Source: Paraburkholderia sediminicola (GTDB lineage Bacteria > Pseudomonadota > Gammaproteobacteria > Burkholderiales > Burkholderiaceae). From it: DNA of 64,000 bases. The position numbers and the translations under genes are program-made. This document shows positions 8,065 to 17,179 of the stretch, piece after piece (the first letter of the stretch is position 1; each line of letters opens with the position of its first letter). The stretch lies in assembly GCF_902859805.1 (NCBI RefSeq), contig NZ_CADIKC010000001.1:1240001-1304000 (forward strand). Reading direction: 5' to 3'. The notes beneath the pieces were generated by a model that saw only the letters and a program-made list of their open reading frames with translations, was not told the DNA's origin and made no database searches.

Positions 8065-9018
8065 CTAAAGGTCGATCACCAGTTCGTCAGATTTTGCGCG
8101 CGACACGCAGATCATCAGCGAATTGCTGGACATCTGTTCGTGTTCACTCAACACATAGTCGCGGTGCTCGACTTCGCCCGATAACACCCCCACCTCGCAG
8201 CTGCGGCACAATCCTTCCCGGCAGGAAAACGGTGGGCAGACGCCGTGACGTTCGAGGCTCTCCAGAATCGACTCGTTGCGTTCGACCACGCATCGCATTC
8301 CGAGCCTCGCAAGCACGATCGTGAACACCCGCTCGCTCTTATCGGCGACTTGCACAGGCGATGCGGTAAACCGCTCGAAATGCAGATTCTCGCGCGGTAT
8401 GCCGGACTGCTGGCCGTGATGCGATACGGCGTCCATCAGTCCACCCGGTCCGCAACAATAGACGTGCTCGCCAGGCTTTACGTCACCGATCAAAGTCTGA
8501 ATGTCAGGCACCCCGCTGCCTGATTCGTCGTTGACGTGCAAATGAACCTCGCCACCGAAAGCGCACAATTCGTCGAGGTATGCCGCGCACATCCGCGAGC
8601 GCACGCAGTAGTGCAATTGCCAGGGTACGCCATGGCGGACGCACCATCGGATCATGCTAAGGATAGGCGTGATGCCTATACCGCCTGCAATGAAACGATG
8701 AGATGTCGCCTCGCGCGACAGACCGAACAACGTGCGAGGTTCACTGATCGTAAGCATGTCACCCTCGCGAAGCGACTTGTGCAGATAACTCGATCCACCG
8801 CGCGACGTCGCGGAAAGCCCGACGCCCAGACGATAACGATCCGTTTCTGACGCATCGTTGCAGAGCGAATATTGTCGCGTGAGGCCGCCAGCCAGATGGA
8901 CATCGATATGTGCGCCGGGCTCGAAAGGGACAAGCGTCGCGCCGTCTGCAGCCCGCAACTCGATGCCTAGTATTCCTTCCGCCTCACGCGTCAGTTGCGT
9001 CACTTTCACCTGAATCAT
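8065..9018 (-). CDS. VanB-type oxidoreductase (vanillate demethylase reductase family)
   Basis: A 317-residue phthalate-dioxygenase-reductase type protein that passes electrons from NAD(P)H through FMN and a plant-type [2Fe-2S] centre to a Rieske oxygenase. The flavin domain contains RQYSLCND, the nucleotide site GGIGITPILSM, and a C-terminal ferredoxin CREGLCRSC (CxxxxCxxC) with a distal cysteine in LMICVSRAK. The start at 9018 is preferred over 9066 because GAGGAG lies upstream and the family N-terminus begins MIQVKV. One base separates it from the stop of the oxygenase gene, so the two are translationally coupled. Confidence 0.85.
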   Translation of the reverse strand: MIQVKVTQLTREAEGILGIELRAADGATLVPFEPGAHIDVHLAGGLTRQYSLCNDASETDRYRLGVGLSATSRGGSSYLHKSLREGDMLTISEPRTLFGLSREATSHRFIAGGIGITPILSMIRWCVRHGVPWQLHYCVRSRMCAAYLDELCAFGGEVHLHVNDESGSGVPDIQTLIGDVKPGEHVYCCGPGGLMDAVSHHGQQSGIPRENLHFERFTASPVQVADKSERVFTIVLARLGMRCVVERNESILESLERHGVCPPFSCREGLCRSCEVGVLSGEVEHRDYVLSEHEQMSSNSLMICVSRAKSDELVIDL

Positions 9019-9019
9019 C

Positions 9020-10069
9020 TCAGGCTCCTCGCACTGCTTCCGGCATCTGCCGTTTCTCTTCTTCAAGCCGTTGATTGACTGTCCAGCGAAACTGGGACAG
9101 TGCAGCGTCGATGCCGAACGGCATCATCCTGAACCCAGGATCCAGTGCAAGATTCCTCTGCTGCGCAGTGATGATGTCGCGGTCCTCGTCGAATGCATCG
9201 ACAACCGCCTGATGGATCGCTCGCGTGACGTCGGGCTGATCGATTGCAAAGTTGTGCGGATGGCCGAAGAAGTAGTGCGTGGAGTTTTCCGTTTCGGGCG
9301 TGAGCGCCTGGCAGCCACGGAATTCCGCCGCGTCGACACGCGCACCTTCTTGTGCGCCGGTACCGACCGGCGCCATGCCGGAATCCATTCGCAGAATCGC
9401 TGGAATCGTGAAGTCGTAGAAATTCCAACGGTCGACCTTGCCAGGCCAGTTCTTGACGGCGGCGGCGAACGGAGGCGCATCCGTATTCAACGTCCAGCGC
9501 GTGATGCGAACGCCGCCGTCAATCCGCTCAACCTTGGGCTGTACCTTTGCATAGTCTTCGGGGCCGCCGAGCGTGGTGGGATGCACGAATGGAAGATGCG
9601 AGAAGTCCAGCAGGTTGTCGCAGATCAGCAGGTAGTTCACGTTGTAGTGAATGTAACCGGGCAAGCTGCGCCACTGCGGATCGTCAAGCCAATGGGTGTC
9701 AGGAATCGTCTCTGGGTCGGCGAGCGAAGAGTCGCCCATCCAGATCCAGATCCACTGGTGCCGCTCGACAACCGGGAATGTTCGAACCTTCGCCTGCGGC
9801 GGAATGCGCTGTTGAGCAGGCGCTTCAACGCAGGTTCCGGTGCTGTCGAATTTCAGACCGTGATACATGCAGCGGACGCAATCGCCCTCGCGCCGGCCAA
9901 CCGACAGCGGCGCGCCGCGATGACAGCAACGATCCTCGAGCGCAACAACACCGCCGCCTTCCTCGCGATACAGCAGAACCGGGATACCGGTAATGACGCG
10001 AGCGAACAGCGCTTCGCTTTCCACCTCATGCGACCAGGCGGCTACATACCAGGTGTTTCTGATAAACAT
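9020..10069 (-). CDS. VanA-type Rieske oxygenase (vanillate O-demethylase family)
   Basis: A 349-residue oxygenase of the VanA group. The N-terminal Rieske domain has Cys48-x-His50 and Cys67-x2-His70 (in CVRCMYHGL). The catalytic domain has the mononuclear iron motif with ICDNLLDFSHLPFVH. It opens MFIRNTWYVAAWSHEV, close to VanA, TsaM and related demethylases. The ATG at 10069 follows GGAGACAAGG. Vanillate is the default guess for the methoxy-aromatic substrate, but the same family handles toluenesulfonate, phenoxy and other compounds, so the substrate is open. It forms an operon with the reductase at 8065 and is divergent from a LysR gene 80 bases away. Confidence 0.83.
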   Translation of the reverse strand: MFIRNTWYVAAWSHEVESEALFARVITGIPVLLYREEGGGVVALEDRCCHRGAPLSVGRREGDCVRCMYHGLKFDSTGTCVEAPAQQRIPPQAKVRTFPVVERHQWIWIWMGDSSLADPETIPDTHWLDDPQWRSLPGYIHYNVNYLLICDNLLDFSHLPFVHPTTLGGPEDYAKVQPKVERIDGGVRITRWTLNTDAPPFAAAVKNWPGKVDRWNFYDFTIPAILRMDSGMAPVGTGAQEGARVDAAEFRGCQALTPETENSTHYFFGHPHNFAIDQPDVTRAIHQAVVDAFDEDRDIITAQQRNLALDPGFRMMPFGIDAALSQFRWTVNQRLEEEKRQMPEAVRGA

Positions 10070-10151
10070 CCTTGTCTCCATCATGTGGGCGCGGCCTATC
10101 GTTGGCACGCTTGACCTCAAGATAGATTCGGCACCATCATGCGTCAAGTCA

Positions 10152-11105
10152 ATGGGACTAATGCAAGGAATGCACGCCGTGCATATACGTGATCTCGATC
10201 TGAATCTGCTCGTGGTGTTCGATGCGCTGCTTCGCGAACGCAGCGTGACGCGAGCGGCATCCGAAGTGGGGCTGTCACAGGGGGCTATGAGCCACGCGTT
10301 GAATCGCCTGCGGGCGTTCTTTGAGGACCCGCTGTTCGTCAAGACGCCATCGGGCATGGAGCCGACGCCGAAAGCCGCCATGCTTGGCGTTTCGATCGTT
10401 GAAATCATGACGACCTTGCGTCAGGACGTCGTCTCGCAGGCGCGTTTCGATCCTTCAACAGCGCGGCGCACCTTCGTTCTTTGCATGACGGACATGGGCG
10501 AACTGGTATTTCTGCCACCACTTATCCGGCGGTTGCGAGAGGAAGCGCCGAACTGCACGCTGCGATCCGTGCAAGTTCCAATCGAGCAAATCGAGGGATT
10601 GCTTGCGTCTGGAGACGTGGATCTCGCGCTGGGGTCGATCCGTGCCGCGCCTGATGATCTCTACCAGCAACAACTCTTCTTGCACTCTTTCGTGACGATG
10701 GTGAGCGTGCGAAACAAGGACGTCGGCGAATCGATTACGCGTGAACAGTTCGAAACGATGCCGCAGATTGTCGTTTCCCTGACTGGGCGCGCGGGCGCCG
10801 CTTACGACAGTGCGTTCGACGAGTACGGCATCCATCGAAATGTTTATCTGACGACACCGCATTTCCTCGTCGTGCCGCTATTGATCGACGAACATCCTGA
10901 ACTGATCGCCACGGTGCCGCTGGAGCTTGGGAATGTCTTCGCCAAGCTCGGGACCGTTAAGATTGTTCCGCCGCCGGTGCCGCTTCCACCGTTTGCGCTT
11001 CGCCAACTCTGGCATCCCCGATTTCACGACGAGCCAGCGAACATCTGGCTTCGACAGCTTATCAAGCGCACGTTTGAGCACTATCCCGACTTACCGGCCA
11101 GATAG
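10152..11105 (+). CDS. LysR-family regulator of the NodD-like group, divergent from vanA-type gene
   Basis: About 317 residues from the ATG at 10152 (10161 and 10170 are in-frame alternatives). The N-terminus IRDLDLNLLVVFDAL and GLSQGAMSHALNRLR are characteristic of the NodD/LinR/PcpR branch of LysR regulators, many of which control degradation of aromatic compounds. The effector domain is intact to the end. The short divergent space with the Rieske oxygenase operon makes that operon its likely target. The inducer is unknown. Confidence 0.85.
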   Translation: MGLMQGMHAVHIRDLDLNLLVVFDALLRERSVTRAASEVGLSQGAMSHALNRLRAFFEDPLFVKTPSGMEPTPKAAMLGVSIVEIMTTLRQDVVSQARFDPSTARRTFVLCMTDMGELVFLPPLIRRLREEAPNCTLRSVQVPIEQIEGLLASGDVDLALGSIRAAPDDLYQQQLFLHSFVTMVSVRNKDVGESITREQFETMPQIVVSLTGRAGAAYDSAFDEYGIHRNVYLTTPHFLVVPLLIDEHPELIATVPLELGNVFAKLGTVKIVPPPVPLPPFALRQLWHPRFHDEPANIWLRQLIKRTFEHYPDLPAR

Positions 11106-11201
11106 TGGCTGGTTGGGGACACAGGTATTCCTAGTTATTGCTGACACCGGATTGACTGCAGATATGTTGTACCGGTGAATTTGTGAACATCTCCGGATGG
11201 G

Positions 11202-11657
11202 CTACCCGTCCTGATCCACGAAGACCTTGTTGACACCGGCCTTGTACAGCCGCTTGCCCTGCTTTGGATAATCACACACATCGTGTTCCGGCCGGTCGCC
11301 CGCAACGATGTAAACCAAAGGTACGTCGCCTGTGTTGAGCATCGTGTGTGCGGCACCGCCACGCTGGAACCCCATGAAATCGCCAGGACCAATTGGATAC
11401 GTGCAGTCGCCAACAGTTGCAGCGCCGATGCCCGAAAGAATGTAGACGCATTCTTCCGCATAGAGATGCCGGTGATATTCGGTCGATTCGTGTCCCGGCA
11501 TCAACGTCATCAGATGGAAACCGAGTTGCGTCAATCCCGTCGCGTCGCCAAGCGACCTCTTCAGGCGGACGGCATTCTCGTTCAAAGGATGGACGGAACG
11601 CTCCGGGTCCATCGCCGCGATGTCAGCGGCTGTCAGCAGTTCACGTGTCTTGTTCAT
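11202..11657 (-). CDS. Cupin-domain protein
   Basis: A 151-residue single-cupin protein. Cupin motif 1 is visible as HRHLYAEECVYILSG (HxHx3-4Ex6G) near residue 60, and motif 2 as PGDFMGFQRGGAAHTM. The HxH, Glu and distal His are all kept, so metal binding is likely. Members act as small dioxygenases, isomerases or ligand-sensing proteins; which one applies cannot be told. Its start overlaps the stop of the upstream DUF2164 gene by three bases (ATGA), so the two form an operon. Confidence 0.75.
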   Translation of the reverse strand: MNKTRELLTAADIAAMDPERSVHPLNENAVRLKRSLGDATGLTQLGFHLMTLMPGHESTEYHRHLYAEECVYILSGIGAATVGDCTYPIGPGDFMGFQRGGAAHTMLNTGDVPLVYIVAGDRPEHDVCDYPKQGKRLYKAGVNKVFVDQDG

Positions 11658-11926
11658 CGTCTTTTCACGCTCCCCTCATACTTTTTCCAGTATTGAAACT
11701 CTTCTTCATGCACCTCGAAATCAAGCTCCGAGACGCGCTGCAGGAGTCGCTCTTGCGCGTCAGCCACGGCGTTGTTGTAGATACTCGGGCCGATTTCTTC
11801 CAGGAAGAAGCCGAGGAGCGCGCCAGCAGCGATGTTGCCGATAGGCTCCTCCATATTCTTCTCGAAGTACCGCTGAATGGATGCAATCGCATCGGCTCGA
11901 ACTTCTTTGGTCAATTCAATTGTCAT
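11654..11926 (-). CDS. DUF2164 family protein
   Basis: A 90-residue protein matching the DUF2164 pattern (IELTKEVRADAIASIQRYF, MEEPIGNIAAGALLGFFLEE, GPSIYNNAVADAQERL). This short acidic cytoplasmic protein is common in beta- and gammaproteobacteria and has no established function. The ATG at 11926 begins the conserved domain; the longer open frame upstream has no family resemblance. It is coupled to the cupin gene by a four-base overlap. Confidence 0.8.
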   Translation of the reverse strand: MTIELTKEVRADAIASIQRYFEKNMEEPIGNIAAGALLGFFLEEIGPSIYNNAVADAQERLLQRVSELDFEVHEEEFQYWKKYEGSVKRR

Positions 11927-12321
11927 GGAAGCTGTACCCGTCAAAGTTTCCGTTAAACGCAATGACTGAACCGTCTGCGCGACTCCCTGTGTACTCAACC
12001 AACAGTTCACCGCTTGATAGCCGCACGTGATTTCAAATATTACGCAATCGGTTCGGCGCTATCCAGTGCCGGTCTTCGGTGCGTAAGAACCAATAGCAGA
12101 ATCAATGCAGTGCTCGACACGCATTGTCGATGATCCGGAAAATCGTGTCGAACGACTGAAATCGACCGGCCTAACGCGCTGGTGCTAGCAAAAACCTCGC
12201 TGCCAGCGAAACGAATCCAGAACGCGTGTCGTCGTAAGGGCAAACCGAACGCACCTCGATTCCCAATCGCGCAAAGGTGCTATCTTTGAACCGTCTACCC
12301 AATATCAACCGGGAGCACGCC
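11927..12321. other. Divergent intergenic region
   Basis: About 395 bases between the DUF2164/cupin operon and the metallo-beta-lactamase gene. It should hold both promoters. No palindrome, repeat or gene stands out. Confidence 0.4.
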
Positions 12322-13167
12322 ATGGCGGAGGATAAAGATGACGTCGACGATCATTGGCAAGTAAGCGCAGCTTGCTTCAACTGCGGCGCGGTTCGAACGG
12401 CCGCTCCCAATCTGTTCATCGAGCGAAACGGCGCTTCGGCGTTCGCCCACCAGCCCGCCAGTGAACAGGAAATAGAAGATGCGTGGCGAGGCGTGCTCCT
12501 CTGTCCGGCGGCTGCCGTTCGGGCGCCAAAAGGTTTGAAGATGCCGACAGGCCTCTTCCCGCAAGCCTTGACTCCCGGCGTGTGGCGGCTCGGGTATAAC
12601 GCCCGCTCCTCGTACGGCGCTCACAGCTACATCACGCTCGCAGGTGGCCTGCGTCTGATGATCGACGGGCCGCGCTGGTCCGGCCACCTCGAGCGCTGGA
12701 TCGCAGAAGCCGGCGGATTGGATCATATCCTGCTGACCCACCGCGACGATGTTGCGGACGCCGGCCTCTATGCGAAGCGCTTTGGCGCGCGCGTCTGGAT
12801 CCATGCAAACGACGCCGACGGCGCGCCATTTGCCACTGACGTAATCACCGGTGATCTGGCGCATGAGATGTTGCCGGGCGTTCGGGTCATTCCGATGGCG
12901 GGACATACACGGGGAAGCGTCATGTTCCTCGTCAACCACGCCCTTTTTTCTGGGGACTCACTGCGTTGGGATTTTCGCGGGCACGCTCTGCACGCCTTTC
13001 GAGACGCCTGCTGGTACGACTGGCCCACCCAACTCCGCTCCCTCGAGCGCCTTGTTCACGAAAGCTTCAGTAGCGTGTTCGCAGGACATGGCGGAAGTAT
13101 CGTTCTGGATGCTCCGACTATGCAAAGCGAACTGCGAGCATTTCTCGATACGACAAAGGCGGACTGA
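12322..13167 (+). CDS. MBL-fold hydrolase with N-terminal ferredoxin-like domain
   Basis: A 281-residue two-domain protein. Residues 10-65 resemble a small ferredoxin (ACFNCGAVRTAAPNLF and later LLCPAAAV) with Cys18, Cys21 and Cys61; the usual third Cys of the CxxCxxC run is Val24. Residues 85-275 are a metallo-beta-lactamase domain in which the first metal motif reads THRDDVAD instead of THxHxDH, with later ligands in GHTRGS, SGDSL and GHGG. The start at 12322 follows GGGAG. Homologous fusions are thought to be redox-linked hydrolases of unknown substrate. The gene is monocistronic and divergent from the DUF2164/cupin operon. Confidence 0.75.
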   Translation: MAEDKDDVDDHWQVSAACFNCGAVRTAAPNLFIERNGASAFAHQPASEQEIEDAWRGVLLCPAAAVRAPKGLKMPTGLFPQALTPGVWRLGYNARSSYGAHSYITLAGGLRLMIDGPRWSGHLERWIAEAGGLDHILLTHRDDVADAGLYAKRFGARVWIHANDADGAPFATDVITGDLAHEMLPGVRVIPMAGHTRGSVMFLVNHALFSGDSLRWDFRGHALHAFRDACWYDWPTQLRSLERLVHESFSSVFAGHGGSIVLDAPTMQSELRAFLDTTKAD

Positions 13168-13425
13168 GGCCTTTCCCGTAGGTTGATCGCAGTGCCACTG
13201 CTGTGCGCGGGCGAACTATGCAATGTGGATCGCATTGAAAGTAATTCGTTAGAAGATCCACACGCCGTCGACTTTTTTCTGTCCTTGTATTGTCATTCCC
13301 TCCCGATAATTTCTTCCCGTCGTAACGCTTTGTAATAGAGGCCGCATCCCCACGCAGGGAGCTGCCCGTCGTTTCCACACGCCACATTACCGCTTGCTCG
13401 TCCGAGTAACGTCATGGAGGCGTTC

Positions 13426-15384
13426 GTGAACAAAATTGCCAATGTAATTAGTACACCAATATTTCGAGGAAGCCTGCTTTGCGGCGCCGTTTCAGTCGCG
13501 CTTGCCGCGGCTATCTGGCCGACCGTCGCGCAAAGCCAGCAGCAGGCCGCGATAGCGGCTGCGACAGTGAACACGGCGTCGCCGATCAAGCATGTCATTG
13601 TGGTGGTCGGAGAGAACCGCACGTTCGATCACGTATTTGGCGCTTACACACCACGCCAGGGACAGACGGTGGCGAACCTGCTGTCGAAGGGCATCATCAC
13701 GGCCGACGGCCAACCAGGTCCGAACTTCGCGCTGGCCGCGCAATATACGGCCAGCGCCACGGACCCGAACCGCTTCGAGATGGCGCCTGGCGGCAAGCAG
13801 CCGTATCCGGTGCTGCCGGCGCCAAATACCGGCTCTACCGCAAGCACACCGAGCGATACCAGTCCGCCGCCGTTCGCCACGCTCGCAGCGGCGCAGGCCG
13901 CCGAGGGCACGATGATAGAACCTTGGGACGTCGTGCATTTAACCACTGGCGCGACCGGCTTGCCGACGCATAGCGTCGATACGCGCTTCGGCTCGAACAC
14001 GTATAACCTGCCGAACGGACCGTATCAGATCTCGCGCGTCGGTCCCAACTATGACCAGTACATCAACAGCCCGGTGCACCGCTTCTACCAGAATTGGCAG
14101 GAGGCCGATTGCAGTCTCGATCACGCTACGCTCGATAATCCAAGCGGCTGTCAGATGGATCTGTTCGCCTGGGTGGAGACGTCGGTGGGTGCCGGTTCGA
14201 ACGGCCAGCCGCGGCCCGCGAACTTCAACGACGAGACGACCGGAGAAGGCGCGACCGCGCTCGGCTACTACAACGTGAATACCGGCGACATGCCGTATTT
14301 CACGCATCTCGCGCGCGAGTTCACGATCAGCGACAACTATCATCAACCGGTAATGGGCGGCACCGGCGCTAACAGCATCATGATCGGCACCGCAGATGCG
14401 CTCTACTACACGGACGGCAACGGCAATGCCACGAAGCCGCCGCCGGATCAAATCGAAAACCCGCTGCCACTGGCGAACACCAACAACTGGTACAAGCAGG
14501 ACGGCTATTCGGGCGGCACGTACAGCAACTGCTCGGACGGTCATCAGCCCGGCGCCGGCGCACTGCGGCAGTATCTGAACCGCCTGCCGTACAAGCCGGA
14601 CGCGAAGTGCGCGCCGAACACGTATTACCTGCTGAACAACTACAACCCGGGCTACAACGGGGACGGCACGGTCAATACGAGTACGTTCACGATCCCGCCG
14701 TCGCCGGTGCGAACGATCGCCGATACGCTGATCGAGAAGAACATCTCGTGGAAGTACTACGGCGAAGGTTGGAATACGTTTGTGACGACGCCAGCCACGA
14801 GTGTCTACTGCAATATCTGCAACCCGTTCCTGTATGAAACCGCGATCATGACGAACCCCGCACTCGTCAAGGCGCATCTGCAGGACACGACCGATCTGTA
14901 CGCGGACATTGCAAACGGCACGCTGCCCGCGGTTTCGTTCGTGAAACCGGGCGGTCTGCTCGACGGGCATCCGGAGTCGTCCAAGTTCGGACTCTTCGAA
15001 TCGTTCGTGCACAAGCTGGTCGACACAGTGCAGCGTGACCCGAGCCTGTGGGCTTCCACCGCGATCCTGGTCACGACCGACGAAGGCGGCGGCTACTACG
15101 ACTCAGGCTACATCCAGCCGCTCGACTTTTTCGGCGACGGCCCGCGCATTCCGATGATCGTGGTATCGCCCTACTCGCGCGGTGGCCGTGTCGTGCATCA
15201 GTACGCAGATCACGCGTCGATCGTGAAGTTCATCGACCGCAACTGGCATCTCAAGCCAATCACGCAAAGAAGCCGCGACAACCTGCCGAATCCGATCCAA
15301 TTGCAGACGCATCCGTACGTGCCGGTCAATGCGCCCGCAATCGACGATCTGTTCGACTCGTTCGAGTTTCCACGCACGCCGTAA
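13426..15384 (+). CDS. Secreted phosphoesterase-family protein (phospholipase C / acid phosphatase type)
   Basis: About 652 residues from a GTG at 13426, chosen because GGAGG lies five bases before it; ATG 13414 would place the Shine-Dalgarno sequence inside the gene. An N-terminal signal segment ends near PTVAQSQ. The phosphoesterase (PF04185-type) motifs are complete: GENRTFDHVFG near the start, DNYHQPVMGGTGANS in the middle, and TTDEGGG plus DHASIVKFIDRNW near the end. Relatives include non-haemolytic phospholipase C and the AcpA acid phosphatase. The protein is probably periplasmic or secreted and may scavenge phosphate. A strong hairpin follows the stop. Confidence 0.83.
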   Translation: MNKIANVISTPIFRGSLLCGAVSVALAAAIWPTVAQSQQQAAIAAATVNTASPIKHVIVVVGENRTFDHVFGAYTPRQGQTVANLLSKGIITADGQPGPNFALAAQYTASATDPNRFEMAPGGKQPYPVLPAPNTGSTASTPSDTSPPPFATLAAAQAAEGTMIEPWDVVHLTTGATGLPTHSVDTRFGSNTYNLPNGPYQISRVGPNYDQYINSPVHRFYQNWQEADCSLDHATLDNPSGCQMDLFAWVETSVGAGSNGQPRPANFNDETTGEGATALGYYNVNTGDMPYFTHLAREFTISDNYHQPVMGGTGANSIMIGTADALYYTDGNGNATKPPPDQIENPLPLANTNNWYKQDGYSGGTYSNCSDGHQPGAGALRQYLNRLPYKPDAKCAPNTYYLLNNYNPGYNGDGTVNTSTFTIPPSPVRTIADTLIEKNISWKYYGEGWNTFVTTPATSVYCNICNPFLYETAIMTNPALVKAHLQDTTDLYADIANGTLPAVSFVKPGGLLDGHPESSKFGLFESFVHKLVDTVQRDPSLWASTAILVTTDEGGGYYDSGYIQPLDFFGDGPRIPMIVVSPYSRGGRVVHQYADHASIVKFIDRNWHLKPITQRSRDNLPNPIQLQTHPYVPVNAPAIDDLFDSFEFPRTP

Positions 15385-15398
15385 CGGTGTGACATGGA

Positions 15399-15423
15399 CG
15401 GCAGAGCCGGAACGGCTCTGCCG
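15399..15423. terminator. Intrinsic terminator, probably bidirectional
   Basis: An 11-bp perfect stem (CGGCAGAGCCG / CGGCTCTGCCG) with a GAA loop lies 14 bases after the phosphoesterase stop, followed only by ATTTC. It sits between convergent genes and could serve both strands, although neither side has a long T-run. Confidence 0.7.
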
Positions 15424-15500
15424 ATTTCGAGGATTGCGCCGTGCGATCGGTGATTACTTGCCAACCGTGTCGCCGCTCCGACGCAGAAGAAGTCCAGCGG

Positions 15501-16928
15501 TCATGACTGTCTCGCCGGACCACGCGTAACACCGGCGCCGGACTGTCTACGCCGATAGTCGGTGTCCCGCGACGCGAGCCAGTAATACAGCGGCGAAGTC
15601 AGAACCAACCCGATCACCCACGAGAGATCTGCACCGTCGAGATACTTCGGCACGGGGCCCGTATACATCGGCGTGCTCATGAACGGAATCTGCACAACGA
15701 TGCCGATTCCATAGGCAATCAGCGCCTGCGGATTGAAGCGGCCGTAGATTCCGCCGTCCACCTGAAAGATCGACTGGATGTCATATTTCCCCTTGTGGAT
15801 CACATAGAAGTCGATCAGGTTAATCGCGGTCCACGGCACCAGCACGACCAGCAACGCGAGCACGAGATCGACCAGATTGCCGACGAAATTCGTCGAAGCG
15901 CCGATCGCTCCATAGCAGGATGCGAGGAGAATCGCAGCCGACAGCACCGCACGCGCCTTCGCCGTGGGAATCCAGCGATAGGCGAATGTTTGCAGCGAGG
16001 TGATGGCCGCGAGCACCGCGCCGTAAAGATTCAGCGCGTTATGGCTGATCACGCTCAGCAGGAAGAGAACGAGCATCGGCAGCCCGAGCGGTCCGGTGGC
16101 CTGCTTGACGGCGTCCATCGCGTCGGCGCCGGGCGGCACCGCGAGCACGGCTACCGCGCCGAAGACAAACGCGAGCGTCGAGCCAATCGTGCAGCCGAGG
16201 TAGGTCGCCCAGAATGTCGACGCAACGCGCACGTTCTGCGGCAGATAGCGCGAATAGTCGGACACGTACGGAGCGAACGCAATTTGCCAGAGCGCCGACA
16301 GCGAAACGGTCGCGAGCCAGCCGGCGAAGTTGAATCCGCCACGCGTCAGGAAATCGCCTGTGGAGATATGCGTGAGGATATAGCCGAAACCAATGAAAAT
16401 GCCGATTCCGAGCACCCAGGTTCCGATGCGATTCAAAATATGAATGAGCCGGTAACCGATGACTCCGATCAACCCCGATCCCATCGCGCCGATCACGATG
16501 CCGACAGGAACCGGGATGCCATGTTCGATACCATGAAGAGACTTCCCGGCAAGCACGATATTGGACGCGAAGAAGCCTACATACATTACGCCTGCGATCA
16601 CGGTGACGAGCAACGCGCCCCATGAACCGAATTGCGCGCGGCTTTGAATCATCTGCGGGATGCCCATTTGCGGGCCTTGCGCCGAGTGCAACGCCATCAG
16701 CACGCCACCCACGGCTTGACCGACGATGATCGCGACAATGCCCCACAGCAAGTTCAAGTGGAATATCTGCACGCCAAGCGCGCCTGTGACGATAGGCAAT
16801 GGCGCGATGTTGCCGCCGAACCAAAGCGTGAACAGGTCACGCACCTTGCCATGGCGATCTTCTGGCGGCACGTAGCCAATGGTGTGTTTTTCGATCAACG
16901 GCGAAGCGTCGCGTTCGGAAGTATTCAT
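15501..16928 (-). CDS. NCS1-family nucleobase:cation symporter
   Basis: A 475-residue inner-membrane permease with about 12 hydrophobic segments. The N-terminal IGYVPPEDRHGKVRDLFTLWFGGNIAPL is the NCS1 signature region, found in cytosine, allantoin and hydantoin carriers. It would import a nitrogenous ring compound with a cation. It lies just downstream of the ArgE/DUF1028/RidA genes on the same strand, separated by 250 bases with a hairpin-rich leader, so it may serve the same nitrogen-compound pathway under separate control. The ligand cannot be read from sequence alone. Confidence 0.85.
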   Translation of the reverse strand: MNTSERDASPLIEKHTIGYVPPEDRHGKVRDLFTLWFGGNIAPLPIVTGALGVQIFHLNLLWGIVAIIVGQAVGGVLMALHSAQGPQMGIPQMIQSRAQFGSWGALLVTVIAGVMYVGFFASNIVLAGKSLHGIEHGIPVPVGIVIGAMGSGLIGVIGYRLIHILNRIGTWVLGIGIFIGFGYILTHISTGDFLTRGGFNFAGWLATVSLSALWQIAFAPYVSDYSRYLPQNVRVASTFWATYLGCTIGSTLAFVFGAVAVLAVPPGADAMDAVKQATGPLGLPMLVLFLLSVISHNALNLYGAVLAAITSLQTFAYRWIPTAKARAVLSAAILLASCYGAIGASTNFVGNLVDLVLALLVVLVPWTAINLIDFYVIHKGKYDIQSIFQVDGGIYGRFNPQALIAYGIGIVVQIPFMSTPMYTGPVPKYLDGADLSWVIGLVLTSPLYYWLASRDTDYRRRQSGAGVTRGPARQS

Positions 16929-16941
16929 GTTTGTCTCCAGT

Positions 16942-17002
16942 GTCGACAGGACTTAGCGCTTTAGCTGTCGACCAGAGTTCGCGCTTTAGCGCGTTACTCT
17001 GG
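16942..17002 (-). promoter_or_regulatory. Two adjacent stem-loops in the leader of the NCS1 transporter gene
   Basis: Hairpin A (16942-16972) has arms GTCGACAG and CTGTCGAC around a loop containing AGCGCT. Hairpin B (16972-17002) has outer arms CCAGAGT and ACTCTGG and an inner stem CGCGC/GCGCG. Both loops carry the same GCGCTTTAG core, and a related AAGCGCTTAC follows near 17012. They end about 13 bases before the transporter start. They may be a regulatory leader or copies of a short dispersed repeat. Confidence 0.5.
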
Positions 17003-17179
17003 CCCCATGCAAAGCGCTTACTCCTGTCCCATGCTCTGCGCCTCATGCGTAATCAGGCGTGTTCGGTCTACCGAATCGCCATGCCTGGCATTCGAAAGTA
17101 TTTGGGCTTCGTGGTCTTGCTGATCATCTGACTTTGGCGCGAGACAGTGGTCTCGCTAATTGAGGACGCACACGTCTCA

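Noticed and set aside
13939..15012. 357-codon minus-strand frame opposite the phosphoesterase gene
   Set aside because: Long only because of high GC; it is rich in Arg/Val and has no motif, while the plus strand carries all phosphoesterase motifs.
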